From the NCBI RefSeq assembly GCF_047496725.1, contig NC_132972.1, positions 13,035,001 to 13,099,000 of the forward strand: a stretch of 64,000 nucleotides of DNA, given 5' to 3'. The position numbers and the translations under genes are program-made. Below, piece after piece: positions 1-10,860 of the stretch; position 1 is the stretch's first letter, and the number at the start of each line of letters is the position of its first letter. Under the pieces are notes generated by a model that made no database searches, had not been told where the DNA came from, and was given only the letters and a program-made list of their open reading frames with translations. This DNA is from Anoplolepis gracilipes. Its lineage: Eukaryota > Arthropoda > Insecta > Hymenoptera > Formicidae.

Positions 1-814
1 ACTCTCAGTTTTCCTATAAAGACGATAAAGAAATATCACAGTAGGTATATGTTTTAAGATTCCTTTACTAGGCTTTTCTTTTTGTTTTCAAGATACTGTT
101 TGCTCTCAAAATACGTGAGTCTTTTTTAACACCCTCTATATGTATATATATTGTATGTATGTCTTGTGTGGTAATCTTTTTATTCGGAAATCGTACGGAA
201 TATTCACGACAGACAGCATTAGCATTTCCATTACAAGAATCATACACGAATACCGTATTGACATGTTTACTATTAGAATAAAAGCGAGACATAATGATGC
301 GCTTGTTCGCAAAAGCGTTGAACAAACTGAGAAATGTCACTGACAAGAAAGTTTCTCAGTGATGATAGTATATATTGTGTTTGTATGTACTGTTTTTATA
401 ATATTTTTATAATATCAATTTTTATAATATATTTATAATCTTGACATGTACAATTACGGAAACAAGTTCGTAAATAATTCTTTAGTCATAAATAACTCTA
501 TCATTCTTATTCGTAACTTTAGATGTCAATGTCTCTTAAAACAAAGTGTTGACGCGAGTATACCTTTAGAAAATTTTTTTTGTTTTCTAAATTCATATTT
601 TAAGTTAATACATTTAACTCTGACACTTGTATTACATATTAAAATTATTACAAATATTAATTTTATATAATTCACTCAAATTAAATTAATAGAATATATT
701 AAGATATAATATTGATTATCGCATTTCATCGCATTATTACTCTATTATTAGTTTTATTACGTATTATAGGTTGTGTAAGTATTAGTTGAAAATAAAAAGA
801 TTATTAGATAGAAA
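1..814. other. AT-rich spacer downstream of protease gene
   Basis: No gene is supported here. The short open frames are AT-rich and overlap on both strands. Several imperfect copies of a TTTTTATAATAT unit lie in a row near 393-440. The stretch lies 3' of the minus-strand protease gene and is best read as intergenic spacer. Confidence 0.6.
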
Positions 815-882
815 AAGTGTAAAATACATCTTAAGATAAGATGTATTTTACACTTATATATCTAAGTGTAAAATACATCTTA
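815..882. repeat. Triplicated 19-bp unit forming a perfect hairpin at the protease 3' end
   Basis: The 19-mer AAGTGTAAAATACATCTTA occurs at 815-833, as its exact reverse complement at 837-855 (3-base spacer), and again in direct orientation at 864-882. The first two copies make a perfect 19-bp stem, and the second and third could pair instead. The block begins 11 bases past the stop codon of the minus-strand protease, so it probably lies in or next to its 3' UTR. Any role in transcript ending or stability is inference. Confidence 0.85.
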
Positions 883-883
883 T

Positions 884-889
884 TTTATT
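884..889 (-). terminator. Candidate poly(A) signal AATAAA of the protease gene
   Basis: On the minus strand AATAAA occurs five bases after the TAA stop, immediately before the 19-bp hairpin block. It is the nearest canonical signal. So short a 3' UTR is unusual, so a later signal may be used instead. Confidence 0.4.
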
Positions 890-893
890 TTAC

Positions 894-1154
894 TTATATG
901 TCACCAACAACATTTTCTTTAACCCATTCTCTGAAAGCGGATACTCTAGTATATACATCAGGAGCTCCTTGAGCGCATGGTACGCCAAAAGAAACAATAC
1001 CAATCTGAACATCTTTAGCAACAAGAGGACTACCGGAATCACCCTGAAAATTAAAAAATAATAACAATTTGCTTTAATCGATTTATATCATTTATAATAC
1101 ATGATTTATGCCGTACATCGAAAAATATGATTTTGTAGATATATTTATATTTAA

Positions 1155-1203
<49 letters not shown>

Positions 1204-3985
1204 TTATTTCTTCAGCTTCTGACAAGAAGGGACTTAGTTGGTGGTTACAAAAATTTTTCATATTTATATTTAATATGTTTAACTCAATTCTGATAAAAAA
1301 TTTATGATATAATTGTGAAATAAATAGTATAAAATATATCGTAAAAAAATTCGTAATTTTTATACTTGAAGTTATATTTCAGTCGATAAAATATTTAATG
1401 TTTACAAAATGTATATATAGATTTTTAAAGTATTCTGAAATACTCTGCATTAAACAAATTATATTGTACTTTCTCATTTATTGCATGCGTGTCTCTCTTG
1501 TGCAACAATATTTTAAATAATTAAGTGTTTGAGGAACCAGTACTTACATAGCACGCGCCTTCGCCTGATTTTGTTAGTGTACAAATGTGAGTAGGTTGTA
1601 AAGTCGAGTGTTGTTCTTTACATTTATCTTGATCATAAACGTTCAAATCGATTTGTTGTAACTTATCAGGAATCAGATCATCAAGCTAGATAATAAATTA
1701 TAAAATTAATATATTATAATATATTACAAAATAATGTGATATCTTTAAGATAATTTTAAAAATATATAATTAATTTTGTTGTATATGCATATTAAGTTTT
1801 TACGTAAGCTCTCAAAAAACTATTTATTAGCCTATCTTAATTCTATTCCATCCATTTTTTATATTAAAAACAATAACTTGAAATATTACAAAAGGTACAT
1901 ATTATATTTTAGTATCGGCGATATTGTATATGTATATATATGTGTGTATATACATATATATATATGTAGCACAATTATTTCATCGTTTTATGCATGCAAT
2001 TTATTATTTCTTTTTACTTGTTATAAATTTTATTTAACTATATAAAACTGAAATAACGTAATTATATTTTTTACTATTGATACCATTTTAAGATTAACAA
2101 CTATTTCAAGAAACAAAAATTTCTATAGCAATTTCCTAACGAATTTAATTTGTTAAATATTAAGATAATTGATAGAATATTAAATAAAGTCAAAATTGTG
2201 TATGTACTTTTAATATGTAAAAGAAATATTTAATTTTAAACTGTTACTTTATTTTATTTAATGATCTTACCGATGTCATTCCCCATCCAGATAAGACGAC
2301 GGGAGAACCAGCGGGAGCAATGTCATCTGTTGCAAGTAATATGGGCTGTACCAGTGGCTTAAATTCTACAGCAGTTGACAGAATAAGTAAACCAATGTCA
2401 TTGGTTAGTTGATAAGGATTGAAATTCTTGTGAACAATAGCTCGACTTGCTGTGTAAACGACACCAGACTCGCTTAAAAGATTTGTACCAGCATGGATGG
2501 TTAGATCTTCCAAAGCCGCTGGATTGTTAGTGTAACTGTTAAACAAACGCAGTTTAATTATTGATCGTTTTTCGCTTCTTAGATTCTAAATTTTGCATTT
2601 CGGGAACATAAAAAACCTACTTTGTGTTGTTATATTACGCACATATATATGCATATAATATACAACAAAAATGAAAAATACAAACCTTACTATACAATGA
2701 GCAGCAGTGAGAACAGTCTGCCTGCTGATGATGGATCCACCGCAACTGTGAGTTCCAAATCTTCTCAACGACACTTGATACGGATACTTGCCGGCCGGAG
2801 CATCTTCTCCGCCAACAATTTGACCATTTGGGTAGCCTACGTAACCATATGAATAGATATGTAAAATAGAACAGAATGTTTAATAATTAATAATTAATAA
2901 TAATAAGATTTTTGACCCAATGGCTTTTATCATAAAAAAATGCCAATAATGTAAAATATTTGCAATTTCATAAATTGTTATTTATCAAGTGCACAAAAGT
3001 CTCCCAAATTGTTATTTTTAATAAACGTATTATTGTATATATAACAATATTCTTTCTTTAGTATCGAAGAATTGAAATATACATATATTTTATCCTACCT
3101 ATATTTTATTCAACTATTGAATTATTGCTGACTTAAACAAAGAGAATTAAAATTTTCTAAGAACACTAAATGTGAATCAAAGAACTTGATGATTTTCAAA
3201 ATTAAATAAAAAAATGAAATATAATAATTTAAATATTTATTTTTTGTCAGATAAAAATAGTATATGGAGTGCCATTTGAAGATATTACTTTATTTTATTC
3301 ATTTTTTTAAATTAAAAAAAATTTTACATTTACCAAATGTTAGCCGCATTTATCCTACATTGCTCTAGTCTACATCGGTCGCATCGCTGTTTGCACCATA
3401 TTGTCTGGTATAACTATAATTTTTCTGTATATTAATAAACTCAAAAATAATATACAAGAAAAAAATTACAGTTATTACAGATAACATAGTGCAAACTACA
3501 ATGCGAATCGTTATAATCTATTGTTATCTAACAAGAAATAAATATTTAAATTATATTGTATTTTTTTAATTTAATTTTAAAAATCGTCAGATTTCTTTGA
3601 CTCACCCTATATTATTCAGCAATTATTAAAATAATTTAAAATAATGCAGTCACAACATCAATTCTGATATAAAAAGTAATATCATTATTAAGTACGAATA
3701 ATTATATTATATGAAATGATTAAAATAGAGATTTCATGGTTTAATTTTATATAATCATTACAAAAATGTTAAGTTTAATAAGTTCATTTGTTTGTCAATT
3801 TTTTTAAATTTATATACATATATTGCTCAGAAAGACTAAATCAATCTTTTAAGAATAATTGTGTTTAATAAATTTATTTTAATTTTTGCTTTTGTGTTCT
3901 TTGTCTGTTTCTCTTTTTTCTTTTCTTTCTTACCGTGAGCGGCTACTGCTAAACAGGCGACTACGAAGGCAAAAAACGCGTACAT
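894..3985 (-). CDS. Chymotrypsin-like secreted serine protease (five exons, complete)
   Basis: A secreted S1-family endopeptidase, probably a digestive chymotrypsin. Exons read on the minus strand are 3985-3934, 2836-2686, 2535-2271, 1685-1548 and 1043-894, giving 756 nt and 251 residues. Phases are consistent throughout. Residues 1-17 (MYAFFAFVVACLAVAAH) form a signal peptide. The activation site is GQ|IVGG, so the mature enzyme would begin at Ile24 and have 228 residues, a normal length. The catalytic triad is His64 (TAAHC), Asp114 (TNDIGLL) and Ser205 (GDSGSP). Cysteines 49/65, 178/191 and 201/225 fit the three conserved disulfides. The S1 pocket has Gly at the 189-equivalent (residue 199) and Asp at the 226-equivalent (231, APDVYTRV), which argues against trypsin and fits ant chymotrypsins. 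Oddities are Gln before IVGG rather than Arg/Lys, and GDSGS where GDSGG is usual. Intron 2 must use a weak AAG|GTTTGT donor, because the nearby GTAAGG donor would lead straight into a stop. The family call is firm; the substrate is inferred. Confidence 0.95.
1159..1201. repeat. (TA)n microsatellite in protease intron 4
   Basis: A 43-base TA run about 115 bases into intron 4 in genomic order, between exon 5 (ending 1043) and exon 4 (starting 1548). Confidence 0.95.
3121..3626. mobile_element. Foldback (inverted-repeat) element in intron 1 of the protease gene
   Basis: The left side (from ATTATTGCTGA at 3121) matches the reverse complement of the right side (ending near 3626). Examples are ATTTAAATATTTATTT near 3225-3240 against 3540-3555, and GCATCGCTGTTTGCACCAT (3391-3409) against its complement near 3487-3505. 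The central arms lie close together (about 3380-3432 and 3438-3508). About 110 bases of the left arm have no partner, so one arm has gained or lost sequence. There is no coding capacity. It is likely a MITE or old foldback remnant of unassigned superfamily. Confidence 0.75.
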
Positions 3986-3999
3986 AGTGATACCGTGGT

Positions 4000-4034
4000 A
4001 CTGATAATAATAAAGCTTTTGGTAGATATATATA
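4000..4034 (-). promoter_or_regulatory. Core promoter of the protease gene: TATA box plus initiator
   Basis: On the minus strand TATATATA (4034-4027) lies about 32 bases before the A of an arthropod initiator TCAGT (4004-4000). That is the spacing expected of a TATA/Inr promoter. Predicted start is near 4002, leaving a 17-nt leader before the ATG at 3985. A strong TATA promoter suits a highly expressed, tissue-restricted digestive enzyme, though that expression pattern is inference. Confidence 0.7.
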
Positions 4035-4860
4035 CATTTTCTGAGCTTTCCACTACATCGGAAAGTGTTTTAGAATATGTACATATATGATGTACATGTA
4101 TGATAAAAATGATATTTCTTCTTAATCTTTGACAGATTTAATCATTAGACGATATTATTACTTGATATCGTAATAATCTCGATTTTTTGTGCTAAATCAT
4201 TAGACATAAAGCCAAATTACGTATCTGTGAAGATCTTTATCTATTTTCAAACGAAGCTTCAAATTTTTTATCTTCGAAATACGTGATACGATAATCGAAA
4301 TATTTCTACTTAAAATCTTTTTTTATTAAACTACTTGTTACGATTTTTCGAATATCGTATATTGTAAAAAGCCAATTCTAAATTTATTAGAAATTATAAC
4401 TAAAAAGGGATTTCTGATAGATCTTTAGATATTCCATATAATAATTCAGTTAGATAATCAGAGTTATGACGGAACTTATTTTAATATAAGATTCTAATAT
4501 ATCTTTTATATTGTGATACAATTTAATAACGGTTTACAAAAAAATTTTAGACAGTTTATTAACCATTGATTGTTTAAACCAGGAAAAGAATTTTATTCAG
4601 TATATAATGAATGGTTGATAAGTGAGTGACTTACACATACACACTCACACACACATTATTATTATATTATTGTTATTATTGTTGTTTTTGTTATGTTATT
4701 ATGTTTTTGTTGTGTTATTATTAAAAGTGTCTTTATATATAAAAGTAAGAGGCTAGATACCATAGAACAGTGAATATTATATAAATTAATTGTAGTAATT
4801 GTTATAATTTGAACACTGAAATGGATTGTGTATAATGAATGATTGCTTTGGTTATCAATA
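4035..4860. other. AT-rich 5' flank of protease gene
   Basis: No coding sequence is seen. This is the upstream flank of the minus-strand protease and would be where gut-type enhancers might lie. I see no distinctive motif. A short CA-rich run lies at about 4632-4656. Confidence 0.5.
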
Positions 4861-5087
4861 TTAGGGTGGGTATACATTAGCGAACGAACGCGGAAACGAA
4901 CAGTGAATGTTTGGATATTCGCGTTCGCGTTCATAAGTTGTTTGTTCCTTTTCTTGATTGCACCGAATACTAGCATTCGACCAGATTCGATGTTCGCTAC
5001 AGTATGTCGAGATTTTAATACAATACATAAAAAAAGTAATTAGAATTTACGTTCGCTGTTCGTTCGCTAGGTGTATATCCAGCCTTA
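4861..5087. mobile_element. PIF/Harbinger-like MITE with TTA target-site duplications
   Basis: A 221-bp element (4864-5084) is flanked by TTA on both sides (4861-4863 and 5085-5087). Its terminal inverted repeats run about 30 bp: the left end begins GGGTGGGTATACATTAGCG and the right end, reverse complemented, begins GGCTGGATATACACCTAGCG. Both then read AACGAAC. A 3-bp TWA duplication with G-rich termini is typical of PIF/Harbinger elements. Inside the left half, GAACGCGG-type and CGCGTTCGCGTTC stretches (about 4880-4935) form a second hairpin. No transposase is encoded, so it is non-autonomous. Confidence 0.8.
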
Positions 5088-8000
5088 CTTTATAATTCCT
5101 TTATCGTGATTATCTTGTCTATTAATATAAATATCAAAAGATTTTAACGCAACAAAAAATATTTTTATTTCTATGTTTATGGATCTACTCGAGAAATAAT
5201 CAGTTTTAAGCACAAGAAATTGTATTTTGTGGTTTAACTTGTAATATTATTAATATTACTCATTTTTTTCTTTAAATAAATAATTCTGTACATATATTTT
5301 TTAAATATATTTGTTAATCTAGCATATATTTTTATATAATAAGTTTGTAAATTTTTTAAATTTATTTTATAGTAATTTTGCATATTTCTATTCATAGAGC
5401 GTAACAAAATTAATATAAAACATGTGTTATTTTTACTAATAATAAAATGTAATTTCTTTAAATATCCTTGATTTCTATACGTTCTATACGTATTTTCTCA
5501 AAAAAATCAATTAATTTTTAATTGTATTTAAAATAAAATAAAACATTAAGAATTAGCAAAAAGTATGTGTCTATCAATATATTATATAAGTTATTTTTTT
5601 TTTGTTTTTAGTGCTTTGCATATGATTATGAAAATGAATCAATCATTTATGTATACATTTATGTATATACTCAGTAATTAGATATCAAAAATATTAGATA
5701 CAAAAATATTTTGATAAATAATATTATTAAGTGCATCTTTAATATCACAAGATTGTTAATATTTATTATCTAAAGCTATAATCAAATGGATTTTCCAACA
5801 CATTATCTAGAAAAGAATTTAATCAGTCTTTGAGAAATCGTGTGTGAGATTTGATGTTATCTACGAGTTATTTTTATCGTTTGATATCGTAATCGTAAGA
5901 TAATTGTTTGAGTTATCACAGAGAAGAATGAATAAAATGACATATGATTAATTATAAGCTCCATAATTTGTGTTAAATCTATCTTATGATTACATAATAA
6001 AATATAAATAAATATAATATTAAAAAGCATTAAAAAACAGTATTTATAATATTTTACATGTTAGTATTTCATAATTATGCAAACTGAAAAATTAGTTACA
6101 ATCTCAAATATAGAGATTTAATTTAATTTATATTACTTGGTATGAGAGACCAAGAAATTTTTTGTGCCCTGTGTACAAGTGATCGATTTCATAGAAAATT
6201 TTATTTCCCATGAAACCGATGCACTATCATTATAACTAAAATTATTGTAAGAAGTGATTTTATTTTTCCAGTTATTAAAAAAAATATTTTAAATATATAA
6301 ATATAAACTACAGTAGAACCGTAATAGTATAATGTACGCTCTGATCCACTATAACAAGATTACTCTCATTCCCATCAAATTTAAGAACGTAAGACTTGCA
6401 TGAATATGTTCTTTAAAGTACACTGCCAGAATATTGTATTTTCCACAGATCTACGCGCTTAGATTGCTGTTATTCTTGTAAAGCCAGAAGTTAGTCCAGC
6501 ACGTATGGAAGGCATGCTTCCGCTATACATATCAGGGTTCCTGTATTATGTATTACGCGACTTTTTCAGCTGAAATCATAGAATAAAAATCAAATTTGAT
6601 GTCGATAACATATCTTAAGATATGATCAACAAATTAGAATGATTCTTCCCCTGGTAGAAAAATAAATGTTTATAATAAGATAATCAGATTGAATCGTTTG
6701 GATCTTGACATATATTGTCAAGATCATTATCCTTAGTAATCATAAAAAAATTGTAGCTCGTTATTTATTAAAAAGTTACAAATAAAAAAAGCTTCACAAA
6801 TTACATATAATTTTCGGACATTAATTTTTTCAATACAAACATTAAATTAGGAATAATTTAAAATTATTTTTTTTGCTAAATAAATGTTTATCAAGTTAAC
6901 GCTATACAAAAACAATTATAAAATCAATTTGCCTCTTTCTCCTCTTCATTGTAATCTAAACGTTTACCGGTAGAAAAGAAACTTTATCGAGCAAAATAAT
7001 ACATAAACATGGTACATTTTAACCTTGATATGGTACATATCCTCCAAAGTTACTATCACGTTTCCTGTATGCTAGACGAAAAGATAATTTATCTTCTCAA
7101 GAGATGGCGCCATTTTGTATCAGTCTGCCTTTATTATATATAACAAAGGTACAATATTCAATAAAAAGTATAACAGATAAAAATATACTAATATGAAAAA
7201 TACAACAGTAAACAATATTAAAAATACATTATAAAAGAAATAACGTAAGTATCTATGATATTATTGTTTTCTGTTGTAGTCTTTTATATTATTATGTTTC
7301 TTTTTTTATTATATAACATTATATATAATTACGCATAATTTATGATTTATATAATCTCTTCAAATTACAATATATATTCTGTAATTATTATATAAATTAA
7401 ATTTTATATTATGTAATATAAAAAATAATAAGATAAATTTCATTATAAACTAAAAGAAATGGAAATATTGCAATAAGAAAAAGAATGTTTTATTTGTATT
7501 GTTTTAAAATGTAAAAGTATTAAAGTATTAATATTAATATTAAACAGTTTTATGTTTAATATACATATACATATGTAATAGTAATTAAGCCTACACCCTA
7601 TACTTTGAATCGCTGTCAATCACTATGATTACATTATTGTTTATTAAAAAAGGCGAGCAATTATTATTCTTCCTTCGAACCTTGTTGAGTTAAATTGTAT
7701 AAACCTAAAATTTATTCAGTAAAATCTAGTCTTAAACTACGTATCTTGACGTTTATATTAATACTCTTACACATATAGCAAGAAGTAACCTTTGTTGTAA
7801 AGTAAAATTTTCTAATATAACAAGAATTTTATATTTAAGTTTTATATTCAAAATAAATAAAAAATATAAATAAACAAGATTTTTTCTATAATAAAAAAGA
7901 AAATAAATGTAACAAAGTATAAAAATAAAATAAGATCAGACGATTAATAGAGAAATGTAAGTGGACTTTTGATAGTACGTATTAGATTTGTCTACAAAAT

Positions 8001-8620
8001 TTCAGTAACTTTTTCTGTGGCTACAACTTATACATGTAAGAAAGTATTTGCACAAATTTGGATAGTGACATAAATAGAGCTTAAGGTAGCTAAAGATTCT
8101 TTTACTCTTTAAAATCTCAAGATGCTTGCCTTGTTCACGTACGACACGTCTTGTGAAAACTTTGTAACAAGAGCGAGCTGAAAGACACTGTTTGCAAATC
8201 ATTAGTCTGACGATAGAGGTGCGCTTGAGATGAGAAGGCGGAAGTCTCTTCAACATGATGTCTATATAGAAACAAGCGAATTGTGAAATAGCTTTGACAA
8301 TTTAAATTCACCGTCATTGTTTGTCTTGTAAGATTGTAACTTCTAGCACAACTGCTAGAAAACATAATCGCTAAGCGAAAATCTTTTCTTTGATCTTATA
8401 TAAATATTTGAGAAAATCTAGGCTATTTTTTATTCAGATGAGAGATGAAAATGGTTCAACGAGATTTCTCCAAGAGAAATTTTAAATTACATTTTACAGA
8501 AAGAAAACAAAAGAGTCTGCGCCTTGCGGAGTATATCGCTCTATCTTATAATTCATATTACGCACGCATTTATTTATTTAATTTTTATATTTAAATTTTA
8601 TGTAAATAATATAAATCTAC
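5088..8620. other. AT-rich spacer without recognisable genes
   Basis: No convincing coding exon is present. A small imperfect hairpin lies at about 6177-6227, with arms around AGTGATCGATTTCAT and ATGAAACCGATGCAC and a very short loop. Overlapping minus-strand frames of 84 and 76 codons at 8002-8365 have no recognisable domain and look like chance frames. Confidence 0.55.
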
Positions 8621-8749
8621 AATATGTATAGTCTATACTTAACTTTTTGAAAAAAATAAAATAAGTTATATTATTAAGAATCATTTAAATTTATGAACTC
8701 TAAACGAGAATAATATTTTTCCACATGATATATGTATCTCAAATGGCTA

Positions 8750-8800
<51 letters not shown>

Positions 8801-8914
8801 CACATTAAATCAAGAGGACATATTATTCTCGTTTAGGTTCATAAATTTTAATGATTTATAACGATATGACTTATTCTATTTTTTTCTAAAAGTTAAATAT
8901 AGACTATACATATT
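8621..8914. mobile_element. Long foldback element with (AT)n at its apex
   Basis: The left arm 8621-8716 and right arm 8820-8914 are near-perfect inverted copies of about 95 bp. Both begin AATATGTATAGTCTATA and end in AACGAGAATAATAT when the right arm is read on the minus strand. The roughly 100-bp centre is largely an (AT)n run (8754-8796). The folded transcript would be a long hairpin. No ORF is present. I read it as a MITE or foldback remnant; the superfamily is unknown and no clear target duplication was seen. Confidence 0.85.
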
Positions 8915-10300
8915 ATAAATTAATATTATATAATTTTTTATGTTACATTAAATTTAATTTAAGCTTAATGTGCAATTTGCTTATACATTGAATAAATAAA
9001 TCATGAAATAATAAAAAATTCCATAACAAAAATAGAATACTTTATAAATAAATGTTGAAAACTATTTTATACTTATATATATGTATGTTATCTAAAGAGA
9101 GATCTTGTAATATTTTCCGCAAGAAATAAAAAGTACGCCGAAACAAAAGTAAATAATTTCTTTTATTGTGCAGCCACACAAATGAACATTCTACTATTTA
9201 GGGTTGATTCTTATAGCGTAGCGGGAAATAAATACGAGGGATCAGCAATCCCTAAGGATATGGTGCGAAGGCGATTGCGAATAACAAGAACCCTTCGTCT
9301 AGCATGAGTCCTGATCCTGTTAACGGGATCATCTCAGCGTCGATAGAACCGTGAGAGAAAATTAGACGCATTTGGATTTCTTGTCGCGTTGCATGAATAT
9401 ATTATTTTAACAGTTTGATTGAATAAATGCAGATTATGAATTTATTGCTCGCTGTGCATGTTTATTCTTTGCATTCTGCTAAAAATATACTAAGAATTAT
9501 TGAATTATTATTTAATATAATTTAATATAAATATTTGTAATAGAAATATTTATAATATAAATTATTATTATTAGTTTCTTATAATTGTATTAAATATACT
9601 ATTGTAAATTTATTGTAAACAAGCATCATATATTAAAGATAAAAATTTATATAACGTAAACACAATTCTTTAAGAGACATTCTGAGAAAAGAAGCGATTA
9701 AAAGATTCTTTTTTTTTCACAATGAGACATTTAAACTGTACATTAGGGCGATTCACAATATGCAACCATGATATTTACATATGCATATCATTTATCGTAT
9801 CACTAGGGAAAAGGCTCCACGCCGATAACATCCCACAGGACTCTCTATATATCCAAATCGCATTACCGTGCTGCCCATTTCGGACTAAGCTGCACCCTGA
9901 ACGATTTGATATGCGAGCTATAACTGAGTTAACAATCCGATATGACAGATGGTGTTTCATGCATACCGCATCTGATCCGACCCCGTTGCTAACTCGAATT
10001 GTTCTAGTCTCGCCAAACGTCAAACTAACTAATGTCACATTTCTGTTATATATATATATATATATAATAGATTGCGATTTGATATCTTATGCGATAAAAA
10101 GAAAATATATCGCAAAAATAGTATTTGCGTTTTACAAAAGTGTTAAATTATATTAATATTCTTTAATTATCTATTTTTCTTATATATTTATATTTTCTAT
10201 ATTATAAGAAAAATAAATAATTAATGATAATTGAAATAAATAAAGTCTAGTAAAAAGTCCACACACGTGACAGCAGGAACAAACTTTGCAACAAAGCCTG
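8915..10300. other. Spacer with a GC-richer block at 9180-9400
   Basis: No gene is supported. The block at about 9180-9400 is richer in GC than its AT-rich surroundings and holds two short palindromes, AGGGATCAGCAATCCCT near 9238-9254 and GATCCTGTTAACGGGATC near 9313-9330. It resembles a conserved noncoding block or old repeat rather than rRNA or tRNA. A small hairpin built on TTTTTCTTATA lies at about 10160-10223. The 144-codon plus-strand frame at 9722-10156 overlaps an opposite 87-codon frame and has no recognisable feature. Confidence 0.45.
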
Positions 10301-10319
10301 TGAAAAAGAGATAAAGAAC

Positions 10320-10860
10320 ACTCACAAGTATCACGTTGTGGAATTGTTTCGAAGATTATTGCTTTTAGAAACGATTTGCGAAGTCTCTTTCACCCTCGAA
10401 GGACTTCGAAATTCTTGAAACGACACGACAATTGACGTGCTTTTTTAGATTTTCAATATTTATCCGATTCCGCACGACAATCTTTAATTTTTACGGCGAA
10501 GAATAAACCATAGCTCTCCTCGCAATGCACATCACTGTTTTCAAGAAAAACATTATTTACCAAATATTTCGAACCAACCGAGAAACGAATGGAAGTTTGA
10601 GTCGTCGTGAGTGCGACGACCCCCGAAAAACGCGATGTGCTCGAAAGTGCCTTTGCGAATAGACGATAGTTACTTTTATGCTCCGTAATTATACATTCCT
10701 CTCTGACCGTCGGTTGCGAGTTTTAGGGTTGCATTTAGACCCTTCGAAACAGTGCGGCGACTCGTCGGCATTTTGCGCTCTTCTCTCACGATTCAGACAG
10801 CTGCGCCGTCATCGGGCTGGCGAAACGTTTTGGTTCGTGTTTGACAATTGACAAAAAGAT
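10320..10860 (-). other. CpG-rich island with a candidate minus-strand noncoding exon
   Basis: The block stands out from AT-rich flanks by its CpG content. On the minus strand it ends in ACTT|GTGAGT (donor at 10325), so it could be a noncoding first exon transcribed leftward. No long ORF with recognisable content is present. The base before the donor is T, which weakens it. It may equally be an enhancer. Confidence 0.3.

Noticed and set aside
4838..4860. Resemblance to the start of miR-9 (CTTTGGTTAT)
   Set aside because: The match stops after the first part and there is no precursor-like hairpin.
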